A stretch of DNA of 41,257 nucleotides, from the NCBI GenBank assembly GCA_947474645.1, contig CANJJD010000023.1:1-41257 (forward strand). Direction: 5' to 3'. A program made the translations under genes and the position numbers. This document shows, one piece after another, positions 8,353-15,745 of this stretch. This stretch comes from Alphaproteobacteria bacterium (GTDB lineage Bacteria > Pseudomonadota > Alphaproteobacteria > Micropepsales > Micropepsaceae). Positions within the stretch are counted from its first letter, which is position 1. Every line of letters starts with the position of its first letter. Below the pieces are notes generated by a model. It was not told the origin of the DNA. It worked only from the letters and a program-made list of their open reading frames with translations, and ran no database searches.

Positions 8353-9236
8353 AGCGCTGTCGGCAGCGGCAGATTATTCTGCGAGCACGCGGCGATCAGG
8401 GTGTTGTGCATCAGGCACACGATGGTCATGGCGCCGACGCCGCCGGGTACCGGGGTGATGGCGCCCGCCACTTCCTTCGCCGCGTCATAATCCACGTCAC
8501 CGACCAGCTTGTATTTGCCGTCGCTCGTCTCGACGCGGTTGATGCCGACATCAATCACCACCGCGCCGGGCTTGACCCAGTCGGCTTTGACGAATTCCGG
8601 CTTGCCGATGGCGGCCACCAGAATATCGGCCCGGCGCGCCAGGCCCGGCAGATCCTTGGAGCGCGAATGGGCCATGGTGACGGTGGCGTTGGCGGCCAGC
8701 AGGAGTTGCGCCGCCGGCTTGCCGAACAACAGCGAGCGGCCGATCACCAGCGCCTCCTTGCCGGTGATGTCGCCCATATATTCTTTCAGCAGCAGCATCA
8801 CGCCCGACGGCGTGCAGCTCACCAGATGGGCGCGGCCCGACAGCAGCAGGCCGGCATTTTTCGGCGTCAGCGCATCCACATCCTTGGCCGGGTCCAGCGC
8901 ATCCAGCACTGCGTTTTCGTCCAGGTGCTTGGGCAGCGGCAGTTGCACCAGGATGCCATGCACCGACGGATCGGCAGACAGCGCCTTCACATGCGACAGC
9001 AATTCGTCTTGGGCAACATCGGCGGGCAGTTCGACATGCACCGACTTGAAGCCGATGGCCTCCGCCGTCTTGCGCTTGTTGCGGACATAGACTTCCGAGG
9101 CCGGATCGCTGCCCACCAGCACGGTGGCGAGGCCTGGTTGCAGGCCATGCTTGGATGTTAGTTCGGCGGTGTAGGCGGCAATCTTTTCGCGAAGCGCCGC
9201 GGCGCTGGCTTTGCCGTCAATGACCCTGCCCGTCAT
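8349..9236 (-). CDS. folD: Bifunctional methylenetetrahydrofolate dehydrogenase/cyclohydrolase
   Basis: The 295-residue FolD interconverts 5,10-methylene- and 10-formyl-tetrahydrofolate. Family landmarks are SEVYVRNKRKTAEAIG with the catalytic Lys, GILVQLPLPKHLDE, DVDALTPKN, and the NADP-binding IGRSLLFGKPAAQLL. The usual GRSxxVGxP motif here reads GRSLLFGKP, and the C-terminal PGGVGPMT reads PGGVGAMT, both mild departures. It follows yggT by 3 bp on the same strand, so the two form an operon. Confidence 0.96.
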   Translation of the reverse strand: MTGRVIDGKASAAALREKIAAYTAELTSKHGLQPGLATVLVGSDPASEVYVRNKRKTAEAIGFKSVHVELPADVAQDELLSHVKALSADPSVHGILVQLPLPKHLDENAVLDALDPAKDVDALTPKNAGLLLSGRAHLVSCTPSGVMLLLKEYMGDITGKEALVIGRSLLFGKPAAQLLLAANATVTMAHSRSKDLPGLARRADILVAAIGKPEFVKADWVKPGAVVIDVGINRVETSDGKYKLVGDVDYDAAKEVAGAITPVPGGVGAMTIVCLMHNTLIAACSQNNLPLPTAL

Positions 9237-9239
9237 GTC

Positions 9240-9533
9240 TCAAAGCCCGTAGCGGAACGAGGCCCAGGTGATGGTGTATTGCAGGAACCAGATGATCACG
9301 AACACGATGATGGGCGACAGGTCCAGGCCGCCGATGGACGGGATCACCTTGCGAATGGGACGGAACACCGGCTCGGTCAGGGCGATCAGGATGCGCAGCA
9401 GGGTGCGCACGAAATTGTTGTGCTGGTTGATGACATTGAAGGCGGTCAGCCAGCTCACGATCACCGCGGCGATCACGATCCACTTGTAGATTTCCAGGAT
9501 TTGAATCAGCAGGGCGGCGATGGGGTTCAGCAT
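9240..9533 (-). CDS. YggT family membrane protein
   Basis: The 97-residue protein has two hydrophobic regions (residues 3-30 and 65-92) separated by the family motif LRILIALTEPVFRPIRKVIP and then GGLDLSPIIVFVIIWFLQ. This is a YggT/Ycf19-type inner-membrane protein of unclear molecular role, often linked to cell division, osmotic shock or photosystem assembly in different organisms. It lies 3 bp before folD. Many alphaproteobacteria carry a DUF167 gene between them, which is absent here. Confidence 0.93.
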   Translation of the reverse strand: MLNPIAALLIQILEIYKWIVIAAVIVSWLTAFNVINQHNNFVRTLLRILIALTEPVFRPIRKVIPSIGGLDLSPIIVFVIIWFLQYTITWASFRYGL

Positions 9534-9587
9534 ATGCCTCTTGTAACTGGGGGAACCGTACCGGAAAAGCCCGAAAATCAGGGCCGC

Positions 9588-9617
9588 TTGACAGGGGAAA
9601 GCCCTGATCCCTACAAA
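9588..9617 (+). promoter_or_regulatory. Candidate sigma-70 promoter of tRNA-Ala
   Basis: A consensus -35 hexamer TTGACA at 9588-9593 is followed after 18 bp by TACAAA (9612-9617), a moderate -10. The mature tRNA begins 36 bases after the -10. Confidence 0.5.
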
Positions 9618-9652
9618 CCCGCCTCCCCGGCCAGCGCCGGGAAGACCGGTTC

Positions 9653-9728
9653 GGGGCTGTAGCTCAGTTGGGAGAGCGCCTCGTTCGCAATGAGGAGGTC
9701 AGCGGTTCGATTCCGCTCAGCTCCACCA
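9653..9728 (+). tRNA. tRNA-Ala (anticodon CGC)
   Basis: A 76-base cloverleaf with encoded CCA. The acceptor GGGGCTG pairs with CAGCTCC, allowing one G-U. The D arm is GCTC...GAGC. The anticodon stem CCTCG/TGAGG closes loop TTCGCAA, giving anticodon CGC (reads GCG, Ala). The T arm is AGCGG-TTCGATT-CCGCT. All canonical positions are present. A damaged copy of its 3' half lies about 180 bp downstream. Confidence 0.96.
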
Positions 9729-9960
9729 TTCCTTCGGGGATGGGTGTTCCGAACCGAAAACCTTCCTTTTTCTTATCCGCGCCCCGGCCTCGCAGACCCT
9801 TTGGGTCCGCTCGGCGTTCGGGCGGCCAAAGGTCCACTGGACCTTTGGCTGATCGCCCTCACCGTTCGCAATGAGGAGGTCAGCGGTTGCTCGGGCGGCT
9901 TGGCCGCCGCCCTCGATCACTCAGCTCCACCATTCCTTCGGGGATGGGTGTTCCGAACCG
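9682..9960. repeat. Interrupted duplication of the tRNA-Ala 3' half and flank
   Basis: Two blocks occur twice. A 26-bp block from the anticodon arm to the start of the T loop is at 9682-9707 and again at 9863-9888. A 41-bp block covering the acceptor 3' strand, CCA and downstream flank is at 9716-9756 and again at 9920-9960. In the second copy the 8 bases between the blocks are replaced by a 31-bp hairpin-forming segment (9889-9919, gggcggc...gccgccgccc). The second copy is thus a non-functional half-tRNA. The spacer between copies contains another palindrome (9826-9848). No gene lies in 9729-9994. Confidence 0.9.
9826..9848. repeat. Palindromic element with GGTCCACTGGACC core, copy 1
   Basis: Arms ccaaaggtcca and tggacctttgg (11 bp, perfect) flank one central base. 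The same core with different outer pairs occurs at 35531-35553. It lies between the tRNA-Ala copies with no gene over it. Confidence 0.75.
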
Positions 9961-9994
9961 CCCCGCAGCGCGAATGCGCTGCAATCAAACAAAG

Positions 9995-11263
9995 CTACTT
10001 TCCCGTATATCGCACCCGCCACACCACATTCGCCACATCGTCGGCGATCAGCAGGCTGCCGTCCTTGGCCACCGCCAGGCCTACCGGCCGGCCCCAGACC
10101 TTGGCCGGTTGGCCGGCATTGCCCATGCCGTTCCAGAAGCCGGTGGCGAAGTTCTCATAGCCGTTCACCGGCTTGCCGTTGACGAAATGCACCCGCACCA
10201 CCTTGTAGCCGGTGGGATTGCCCGCGTTCCACGACCCGTGCAGCGAGACAAAGGCGTCGCCTTTGTAGTCGGCCGGGAAATTGCTGCCGGTATAGAAAGC
10301 CAGCCCGGTGGGCGCGCTATGGGCGTGGAACAACACGTCCGGCGTGATGGTGGAGGCGACCTTGGCGCGGTCCTTGGCGCCCCACACCGGATCGGGATTC
10401 TTGCCGATATAGGCATAAGGATAGCCGTAGAAGCCGCCCTGCTTGACGCTGGTCATGTAATCGGGCGGCAGCTCGTCGCCCAGCCCGTCACGCTCATTGG
10501 TGGTGACATACAGATCGTTGGTGCCGGGCGCGAAGGCGATGCCCACCGGATTGCGGATGCCGCTGGCGAATTCGCTCATGCTGCCGTCGGCGTTGATCTT
10601 GAACACCTGGGCGCCCGGCTTGTAGGCCGAGATATTGTCGCGTGAGCCCAGCGCCAGATAGAGCCCGCCATCGGGGCCAAAGGCGATGTTGCGCGTCACA
10701 TGCCCATTCTTGGCGGCCAGGTCCGCCAGCTTGGTGGTGACTTTTTCCGCCTTGCCGGCGCTGGTCTGGCCGTCGGTATAGGCAAAGCGCCAGATGCCCC
10801 GCACGTCGCCGACATAAAGATAGCCGGCGCGGAACGCCAGGCCATGCGGATACACAAACCCCGCCGAGGCCGGCAGGAAGGTGAAGCGCTGGTCCGCCTT
10901 GCCGTCATTGTTGGTGTCGCGCAGCACCGTGATCTTGCCGCCGGGGCGGGCTTTGTAATCAGAGCCCGGCTCGGCCAGGAAAATGTCGCCATTGGGGGCC
11001 ACCGCCATCCAGCGGGGCGAACTCAGACTCTCGGCGAAGATCGAGACGGCAAAGCCCTTGCCCACTTCCGGCATGGTTCCGGCCGGGCGGGGAATGGAGC
11101 TGGGCTCATTGCCCGCCGCGGGGGTGGCATAGGGCTTGGCCAGGGACGCGGGGGAAATCTGGAATTTCTGCCCCGGATGGTCGGCGGCCATTGTTGCCGA
11201 GGGGGCCGCCCCCGCCGCCAGCAGGCCCGCGGAAAAGGCGGAAATCATCAAAGCCTTGGTCAT
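9995..11263 (-). CDS. Periplasmic PQQ-type sugar dehydrogenase, sorbosone-dehydrogenase-like
   Basis: The 422-residue secreted protein has a signal peptide ending near AAGAAPSATMAAD (about residue 26). The beta-propeller of the glucose/sorbosone dehydrogenase superfamily follows. Recurrent blade motifs are visible: PRWMAVAPNGDIFLAEPG, YPHGLAFRAGYLYVGD, RNIAFGPDGGLYLALGS, IRNPVGIAFAPGTNDLYVTTN and GRPVGLAVAKDGSLLIADD. Family members oxidise aldoses or related substrates using PQQ, but the substrate here is unknown and some homologues may lack PQQ activity. It diverges from the FliL-like gene with only 50 bp between. Confidence 0.88.
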   Translation of the reverse strand: MTKALMISAFSAGLLAAGAAPSATMAADHPGQKFQISPASLAKPYATPAAGNEPSSIPRPAGTMPEVGKGFAVSIFAESLSSPRWMAVAPNGDIFLAEPGSDYKARPGGKITVLRDTNNDGKADQRFTFLPASAGFVYPHGLAFRAGYLYVGDVRGIWRFAYTDGQTSAGKAEKVTTKLADLAAKNGHVTRNIAFGPDGGLYLALGSRDNISAYKPGAQVFKINADGSMSEFASGIRNPVGIAFAPGTNDLYVTTNERDGLGDELPPDYMTSVKQGGFYGYPYAYIGKNPDPVWGAKDRAKVASTITPDVLFHAHSAPTGLAFYTGSNFPADYKGDAFVSLHGSWNAGNPTGYKVVRVHFVNGKPVNGYENFATGFWNGMGNAGQPAKVWGRPVGLAVAKDGSLLIADDVANVVWRVRYTGK

Positions 11264-11313
11264 TTGCCGCTCCCGTTAAAATTCGGTTTACCAATCCGGC
11301 GCTTACTGGCGCC

Positions 11314-11748
11314 ATGCTGCGCTCCACGCTCCTGGCCGTCTTTGCTGTTGCCCTGGCAAGCCTGCCGGCGCGCGCCGCGGAGCATGGCGAGAAAGCCCAA
11401 AAAGCGCCAGAGCACAAAACCACCCAGTCCAAGAGCTACATCATGGTGGACCCGATCTATTCCACCATCGTGGCCGACAACCGCCCGGCCGGGATGCTGA
11501 TGGTGGGCGTGGGCCTGGACGTGCCCAACGAGCACATGCACGAGGAAGTCAGCCGCTCCATGCCGGTGCTGCGCGACGCCTATATCCGCAACCTGATGAC
11601 CTTCACCGCCAATGTGGTGCGCACCGACGCCCAGCCCGATGTGTCCACGATCGCCGACCGGCTGCAGGGCGTGACCGACCGCGCCCTGAAGAAAAAAGGC
11701 GCCAAGATTCTTTTGGCTCAGATCGCCATCCGGGTCACAACCAAGTAG
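11314..11748 (+). CDS. Secreted FliL-like protein, orphan
   Basis: The 144-residue protein has a signal peptide (LLAVFAVALASLPARAAE, cut near residue 22) and a short charged linker. The domain SYIMVDPIYSTIVADNRPAGMLMVGV...SMPVLRDAYIRNLMTFTANV...KKGAKILLAQIAIRV then follows the layout of the FliL periplasmic domain (stator-associated, stomatin-like fold). No flagellar gene is nearby. FliL normally has a transmembrane anchor rather than a cleavable signal; here the N-terminal helix could be either. The FliL link comes from pattern only. A CHASE2 cyclase gene starts 35 bp downstream on the same strand. Confidence 0.6.
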   Translation: MLRSTLLAVFAVALASLPARAAEHGEKAQKAPEHKTTQSKSYIMVDPIYSTIVADNRPAGMLMVGVGLDVPNEHMHEEVSRSMPVLRDAYIRNLMTFTANVVRTDAQPDVSTIADRLQGVTDRALKKKGAKILLAQIAIRVTTK

Positions 11749-11783
11749 CCCTGCGCCATTAACGACAATAGTCTGCGCCGGGC

Positions 11784-13955
11784 ATGGATTCCCCAAAGCC
11801 CCCGATGACCTGGACCCGGCCGCTCAGCCTTTGGCTGGCGCCTGCGCTGATGCTGGCGCTGGGTGTGGCCGTGATCCTGTTCGATGCCCTGGGGATCGGC
11901 GCGGCCGCCGGCAACACCCTGTTCGATTCCTTCCAGCGCCATGCCGCCCGCCCCTTTGTCGATGGGCGCTTGCCGGTTCGCGCCCTGGAACTGCCGTCGC
12001 TGGACGAAGACAGCCTGGTGAAAGTAACCCGCACCCTGGTGGCGCAAGGCGCGCGCCTGATCGTGCTGACCGCGCCGGTGGAAGGCGCCGCCTCGCCGCA
12101 AAGCATGGCGGCACGCCTGCCGCCGGGCAGTGATGCCGCCCGCGCTGTCCTGAACAGGCTGCCCGAGCCGGGACATGACCTGGCGGTGGAACTTGCCCCG
12201 GCCAAGGCCGTGGTGCCGGTGGTACTGGGCGTGGCCGGGCGCGAGCCCCACATCAAGGCGCGCTTTGTCTATCGCGGCACGGCCAATCCCTTTGGCCATC
12301 TGCCGCGCTTCGGCGCGTCGGCGGGTGCGCAAGCCGTGCTGGAAAGCAATGCCGCCGGATCGGCGGCGGTGAATCTGATCCCCGATCATGACGGGGTGCT
12401 GCGCCGCGTGCCGCTGGTCTTCCAGTTGCGCAACATCCTGGTGCCGGGCATGGCGGCGGAAGTGTTGCGCGTGGCCGGCGGCGCCGCAGACATCACCGTC
12501 ACCAGCAATGAGCGCGATCCCCTCACCTTCCTCACCGGCACCGGCATCGCATCGCTCCAAACCGCTGCAGGCCCGGCCTTCACCGACGGCAGCGGCCGCA
12601 TGCGGCTGCACTATGCCGCCAATGTTTCCGAGCGGATGCTCAATCCCAATGCGCTGACGGCGGCGCCCGTCAAAGGCGCGGTGGTGGTGATCGGCGCCGA
12701 AGGCCAGACGGTCCGGACACCCTTGGGCAGCGCCAGCGTGGCCGGTGTCATCAGCGAAAGCATCGAAAACCTGGCGGGCCACAGCATGCTGACACGGCCG
12801 TCCTGGGCGCGGCCGCTGGAAGCCTTGGCGTTGCTGCTGCTGGGTACGGCGATGATTTTATTGCTGCGCTTCGGACTGGGTTGGCCGGCGGCGCTGGTGA
12901 TGGCGGGAATGGCGGGGATGGGGCTGGCCTCCTGGTCTCTCTATGCCTCGCACAATCTGCTGATCGACGCGGCGACACCGTCGCTGTTTCTGGCACTGGC
13001 CTTCGGTGCCGGCGCGGCGGCCTGGATCCAGGAGATGCGGCTGGCCTATGCCGGGCTGCGCATGGCCTTTTCGGATTCCCTGCCGCGCGCCACCATCGAG
13101 AAAATCGCCCGCCGTCCCAGCCTGCTGAAACTGGAAGGCGAAACCCGCACCATCACCTATCTGGTGTGCGGCGTGCGCGGGCTGGCCGGTGTGGCGGCGT
13201 CCTACAAGGACGATGCGGCGGGCTTCACCAGCCTGATGCAAAAAGCGTTGTCACCGCTGATAGATCAGGCGCTGGCGCATGGCGGCACCATTGACCGGCT
13301 GACCGCCGACGGCTTCGCCGCTTTCTGGAATGCGCCGCTGGACGATGCCGATCATGCGCTGCATGCCTGCGAGGCGGCCAACGGCATGGCCATCATGTCG
13401 GCCCGCGTTACCGAGGAATTGGCGCAGCAGCACCGCGGCGATGCCCCGCCCGCCTTGGTGGAGATCGGCGTCGGCGTGGCCACCGGCCCGGTGATCGCCG
13501 GCGGTTATGGCGGCTGTGGCCGCATGGTCTATAGCGTCAATGGCGATGCGGTGACCCTGGCCCAGCGCATCCAGACGCTGTCGCATCAATATGGCCCCGC
13601 ATTGATCGTGGCCGATGAAACGCGGCGGCTGGCCGATCGCGGCTTTGCCTTCCTGGAAGTGGACACCATCGCGGCGGGCGCCAGCGATCCGCCCGTTACG
13701 CTCTACGCCATCATGGGCAATCCGGTGGCGCGCGCCTCGCCCAAGTTCCGCGCCCTGACCGTGTTCCACGATCACATCTTCCAGGCCATCCGCAAGCAGC
13801 ATTGGCAGATGGCCCGCGAGCTGATCGCGCAATGCCGCCGCCTGTCGGGCGCCAGCGGGAAAATGTACGACCTGCACCTGGCACGCATCGCCTATTACGA
13901 AAAGCATCCGCCGGGTGAAAAGTGGGATGGAGCGTTCCGGCCAGTACTGGAATAG
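11784..13955 (+). CDS. CHASE2-domain class III nucleotide cyclase homologue, probably inactive
   Basis: The 723-residue protein has an N-terminal helix (14-35), a large extracytoplasmic CHASE2 sensor (about 40-340), three transmembrane helices (about 345-415) and a class III cyclase domain (about 440-640), plus a C-terminal helical tail. In the cyclase domain the first metal-binding Asp (normally in LFSDIRGFT) is Gly463 in YLVCGVRGLAG. The second, Asp509, is kept in RLTADGFAAFWNAP. The transition-state Asn is Thr591 in GDAVTLAQR, while Arg595 is kept. Loss of one metal ligand and the Asn suggests a pseudo-cyclase or regulatory dimer partner. It follows the FliL-like gene by 35 bp. Confidence 0.9.
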   Translation: MDSPKPPMTWTRPLSLWLAPALMLALGVAVILFDALGIGAAAGNTLFDSFQRHAARPFVDGRLPVRALELPSLDEDSLVKVTRTLVAQGARLIVLTAPVEGAASPQSMAARLPPGSDAARAVLNRLPEPGHDLAVELAPAKAVVPVVLGVAGREPHIKARFVYRGTANPFGHLPRFGASAGAQAVLESNAAGSAAVNLIPDHDGVLRRVPLVFQLRNILVPGMAAEVLRVAGGAADITVTSNERDPLTFLTGTGIASLQTAAGPAFTDGSGRMRLHYAANVSERMLNPNALTAAPVKGAVVVIGAEGQTVRTPLGSASVAGVISESIENLAGHSMLTRPSWARPLEALALLLLGTAMILLLRFGLGWPAALVMAGMAGMGLASWSLYASHNLLIDAATPSLFLALAFGAGAAAWIQEMRLAYAGLRMAFSDSLPRATIEKIARRPSLLKLEGETRTITYLVCGVRGLAGVAASYKDDAAGFTSLMQKALSPLIDQALAHGGTIDRLTADGFAAFWNAPLDDADHALHACEAANGMAIMSARVTEELAQQHRGDAPPALVEIGVGVATGPVIAGGYGGCGRMVYSVNGDAVTLAQRIQTLSHQYGPALIVADETRRLADRGFAFLEVDTIAAGASDPPVTLYAIMGNPVARASPKFRALTVFHDHIFQAIRKQHWQMARELIAQCRRLSGASGKMYDLHLARIAYYEKHPPGEKWDGAFRPVLE

Positions 13956-13974
13956 CCGGAGGAAATTTGCAGGG

Positions 13975-14226
13975 ATGGATAGCCTTACTCACGCCACTTA
14001 TGCGTTCGTGCTGATTTTCGGCAGCATTGTGATTATGCCTTTCATGATCTCAACCCTCTATTCGACCTTGAAAAAGGGGGTGATCGAACGAAAGCCGCCG
14101 CACCCGCCGTTTACCCGTCAAAATACTCCCAAGGCGTTCTGGGCAACGATAATCTATGTGACGATAGGGCTTATTGGGATGGTCTGGGGCATGGGCGTAA
14201 TGCTTTACCGGCTTCTGCACCCATAA
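13975..14226 (+). CDS. Small two-helix membrane protein of unknown function
   Basis: The 83-residue protein has two hydrophobic segments (TYAFVLIFGSIVIMPFMIS at 8-26 and a second at about 54-78) joined by a basic Pro-rich loop (ERKPPHPPFTRQNTPK). An AGGAGG-like sequence (ggagga at 13958-13963) lies 11 bases before the ATG. Base composition is visibly less GC-rich than the neighbours, hinting at a different origin. I do not recognise the family. It is followed by a repeat element and no further gene on this strand. Confidence 0.65.
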   Translation: MDSLTHATYAFVLIFGSIVIMPFMISTLYSTLKKGVIERKPPHPPFTRQNTPKAFWATIIYVTIGLIGMVWGMGVMLYRLLHP

Positions 14227-14232
14227 CCTTAA

Positions 14233-14356
14233 TGTCATGGCCCGCCGGAGTGCGGGCCATCCATTTAGGACAAGCTTGCTTTAGCAGAAGGACCGAGGCC
14301 CTTCTGTGAAATCAGTAGCGCATCAGCTGGATGGCCCGCATTTGCGGGCCATGACA
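14233..14356. repeat. 124-bp inverted-repeat element with ATGGCCCGC termini
   Basis: The ends are near-identical inverted copies: 31 bp at 14233-14263 (tgtcatggcccgcc...) and 29 bp at 14328-14356. Each arm is itself a hairpin with atggcccgc paired to gcgggccat. The 64-bp interior encodes nothing. This looks like a paired REP unit or small MITE-like element between two convergent genes, and it may terminate transcription from both sides. Confidence 0.85.
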
Positions 14357-14363
14357 CCGAGAG

Positions 14364-15146
14364 TTACGGAATGGTCGCCATTCCATAATGCGCGCTCGCT
14401 CCGCTAGTCAGCGCCGCCCACATCTGATCGCCCCAGGAAAAATGCCACCATTCGTCGGGATGGCCGGCAAAGCCTTCTTCCGTCATCAGCCAGTGCAGCA
14501 AGCGGCGGTTGGCGCGCGCTTCCTGGTCGGAGAAGGAAAAGTTCTGCGCATCCAGATTCTCGAAGCGGTCGCGATTGGCCAGCGCGGTGACGTCATCGAA
14601 CAGCGAGCCCATCCACAGCGTCTCGCCGCCCTTCCAACGTAACGTGAGATCTACCGCCGCCGCCGTGGCGTGTGGCGCGGGCGAATCCGCGCTGTCGGAC
14701 GGCGCCGCCCAATAGCGTTCCACTTCCTCGGTCAGGGCCGCGCCCGTCAGCGACGGATCACGGCGCTGCAATTCGCGCGGCATCCACACATCGTGGAAAT
14801 AGGCCTGCACCGCGCGCGGCCGCCAGGCATCATACAGAAACAGCTCCAGCCCCGCCGCTGCGATGCGGCCATTCACCCGCGCCAGTTTTTCCGCCACGCT
14901 TTTGCGCAGCCACAATTTGTCGGTGGCGCCTTCCACCCGGTGCCAATAGGGCGGGTTGCGGCCGCTGGCATAGAAATTCTCACCCGCAAGGCCGGCATCG
15001 CGCGCCTCGACCACCGGCTCGCTGAACAGGACATTGTCGCGGGTGATGGGGATGCGCTGGCGAAAGCCCTTTCGGGCGGCGCGCGCCCCCGCCTGCTCGC
15101 CGATGGGGCGGCCACGCAATTCTTCCAGGACGCCGAACACGGACAT
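14364..15146 (-). CDS. D-alanyl-D-alanine dipeptidase-like M15 peptidase
   Basis: With the ATG at 15146 the product has 260 residues; the reading frame stays open further upstream but only over sequence that belongs to the divergent gene. It has the M15D (VanX/DdpX) layout: LFLYDAWRPRAVQAYFHD, Zn-binding PHATAAAVDLTLRW (His and Asp ligands; the usual SxHxxGxAxD is partly altered), MGSLFDD, and the third ligand and catalytic Glu in HPDEWWHFSWGD. Family enzymes cleave D-Ala-D-Ala or related dipeptides in peptidoglycan recycling. I see no clear signal peptide, so cytoplasmic action is likely. It is divergent from the next gene with a 15-bp gap. Confidence 0.85.
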   Translation of the reverse strand: MSVFGVLEELRGRPIGEQAGARAARKGFRQRIPITRDNVLFSEPVVEARDAGLAGENFYASGRNPPYWHRVEGATDKLWLRKSVAEKLARVNGRIAAAGLELFLYDAWRPRAVQAYFHDVWMPRELQRRDPSLTGAALTEEVERYWAAPSDSADSPAPHATAAAVDLTLRWKGGETLWMGSLFDDVTALANRDRFENLDAQNFSFSDQEARANRRLLHWLMTEEGFAGHPDEWWHFSWGDQMWAALTSGASAHYGMATIP

Positions 15147-15161
15147 TTGCGCTAGAGTAGG

Positions 15162-15674
15162 ATGATGGACGGCCTTGCCGAAAGCCCATACCGCCACGCC
15201 CGCCGCGCCTTCATCGCGGCATGCGAACATGCGCACCTGGACACGGTGGCGCGGCTGCATCCGGCCAAAAGCCCGGACGGCAAGCCGCTGTTCATGGACT
15301 GTGCCGCGCTGGGCCCCCGCGACGCCGCCAAGGCGGTGCTGGTGGTGGCGCGCGGGGCAACCGGATCGGCCATCCTGGTGGCGCTGCTCCAGCAGGGCCT
15401 GACCCCGCCGCCGGATGCGCGGCTGGTCCTGGTGCATGCCCTGGACCCGGCCGCCTTTGCAGGGGTGGCGGGCGATCCCGGCTGGCCGGCGGCCATGCTG
15501 GGGGCCGAAGTGACCGAGGATCTGCGCAAGGTGCGCGATCTGGTGGTGCTGCCGCTGGAACAGGCCCCGGACCTCCAGCCGGTGCTGGCGGCCAGCCTGC
15601 CCGCCGCCCGGATCAGGACCCTGCCCGTTGCAGCCAATGCCGCCGCTGCCGCCGCGGCCATCGCCGCATTCTAA
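15162..15674 (+). CDS. Short degenerate DUF2817 (M14-like) protein
   Basis: This 170-residue protein aligns by eye with the N-terminal half of DUF2817 peptidases: ARRAFIAACEHAHLDTVARLHP, GPDGKPLFMDCAALGPRDA-like text, then GSAILVALLQQGL and LVLVHALDPAAFAG. The HGxEG zinc motif that should precede GSAI reads VARGATGSAI, so His and Glu are gone. The second half, with the remaining ligand, is replaced by an Ala-rich tail. It is therefore probably not a peptidase. The start could be either Met of MMDG. It diverges from the M15 peptidase gene, which may be a clue to cell-wall context, but that is inference. Confidence 0.65.
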   Translation: MMDGLAESPYRHARRAFIAACEHAHLDTVARLHPAKSPDGKPLFMDCAALGPRDAAKAVLVVARGATGSAILVALLQQGLTPPPDARLVLVHALDPAAFAGVAGDPGWPAAMLGAEVTEDLRKVRDLVVLPLEQAPDLQPVLAASLPAARIRTLPVAANAAAAAAAIAAF

Positions 15675-15745
15675 AATTTCGGCGGTCAGGCTTGCGGCTG
15701 TGCGCAGGCGCGAGGATGATTGGCGCCAGCCAACAGGAGGTCTTC

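Noticed and set aside
9690..10160. Open frames crossing the tRNA-Ala duplication
   Set aside because: They translate tRNA and repeat sequence and have no protein-like character.
11718..12782. 354-residue antisense frame over the CHASE2 gene
   Set aside because: It has no recognisable motif; the plus frame has coherent domains.
14233..14356. CRISPR-like repeats
   Set aside because: There are only two inverted arms, with no regular direct repeats or spacers; no cas genes anywhere.
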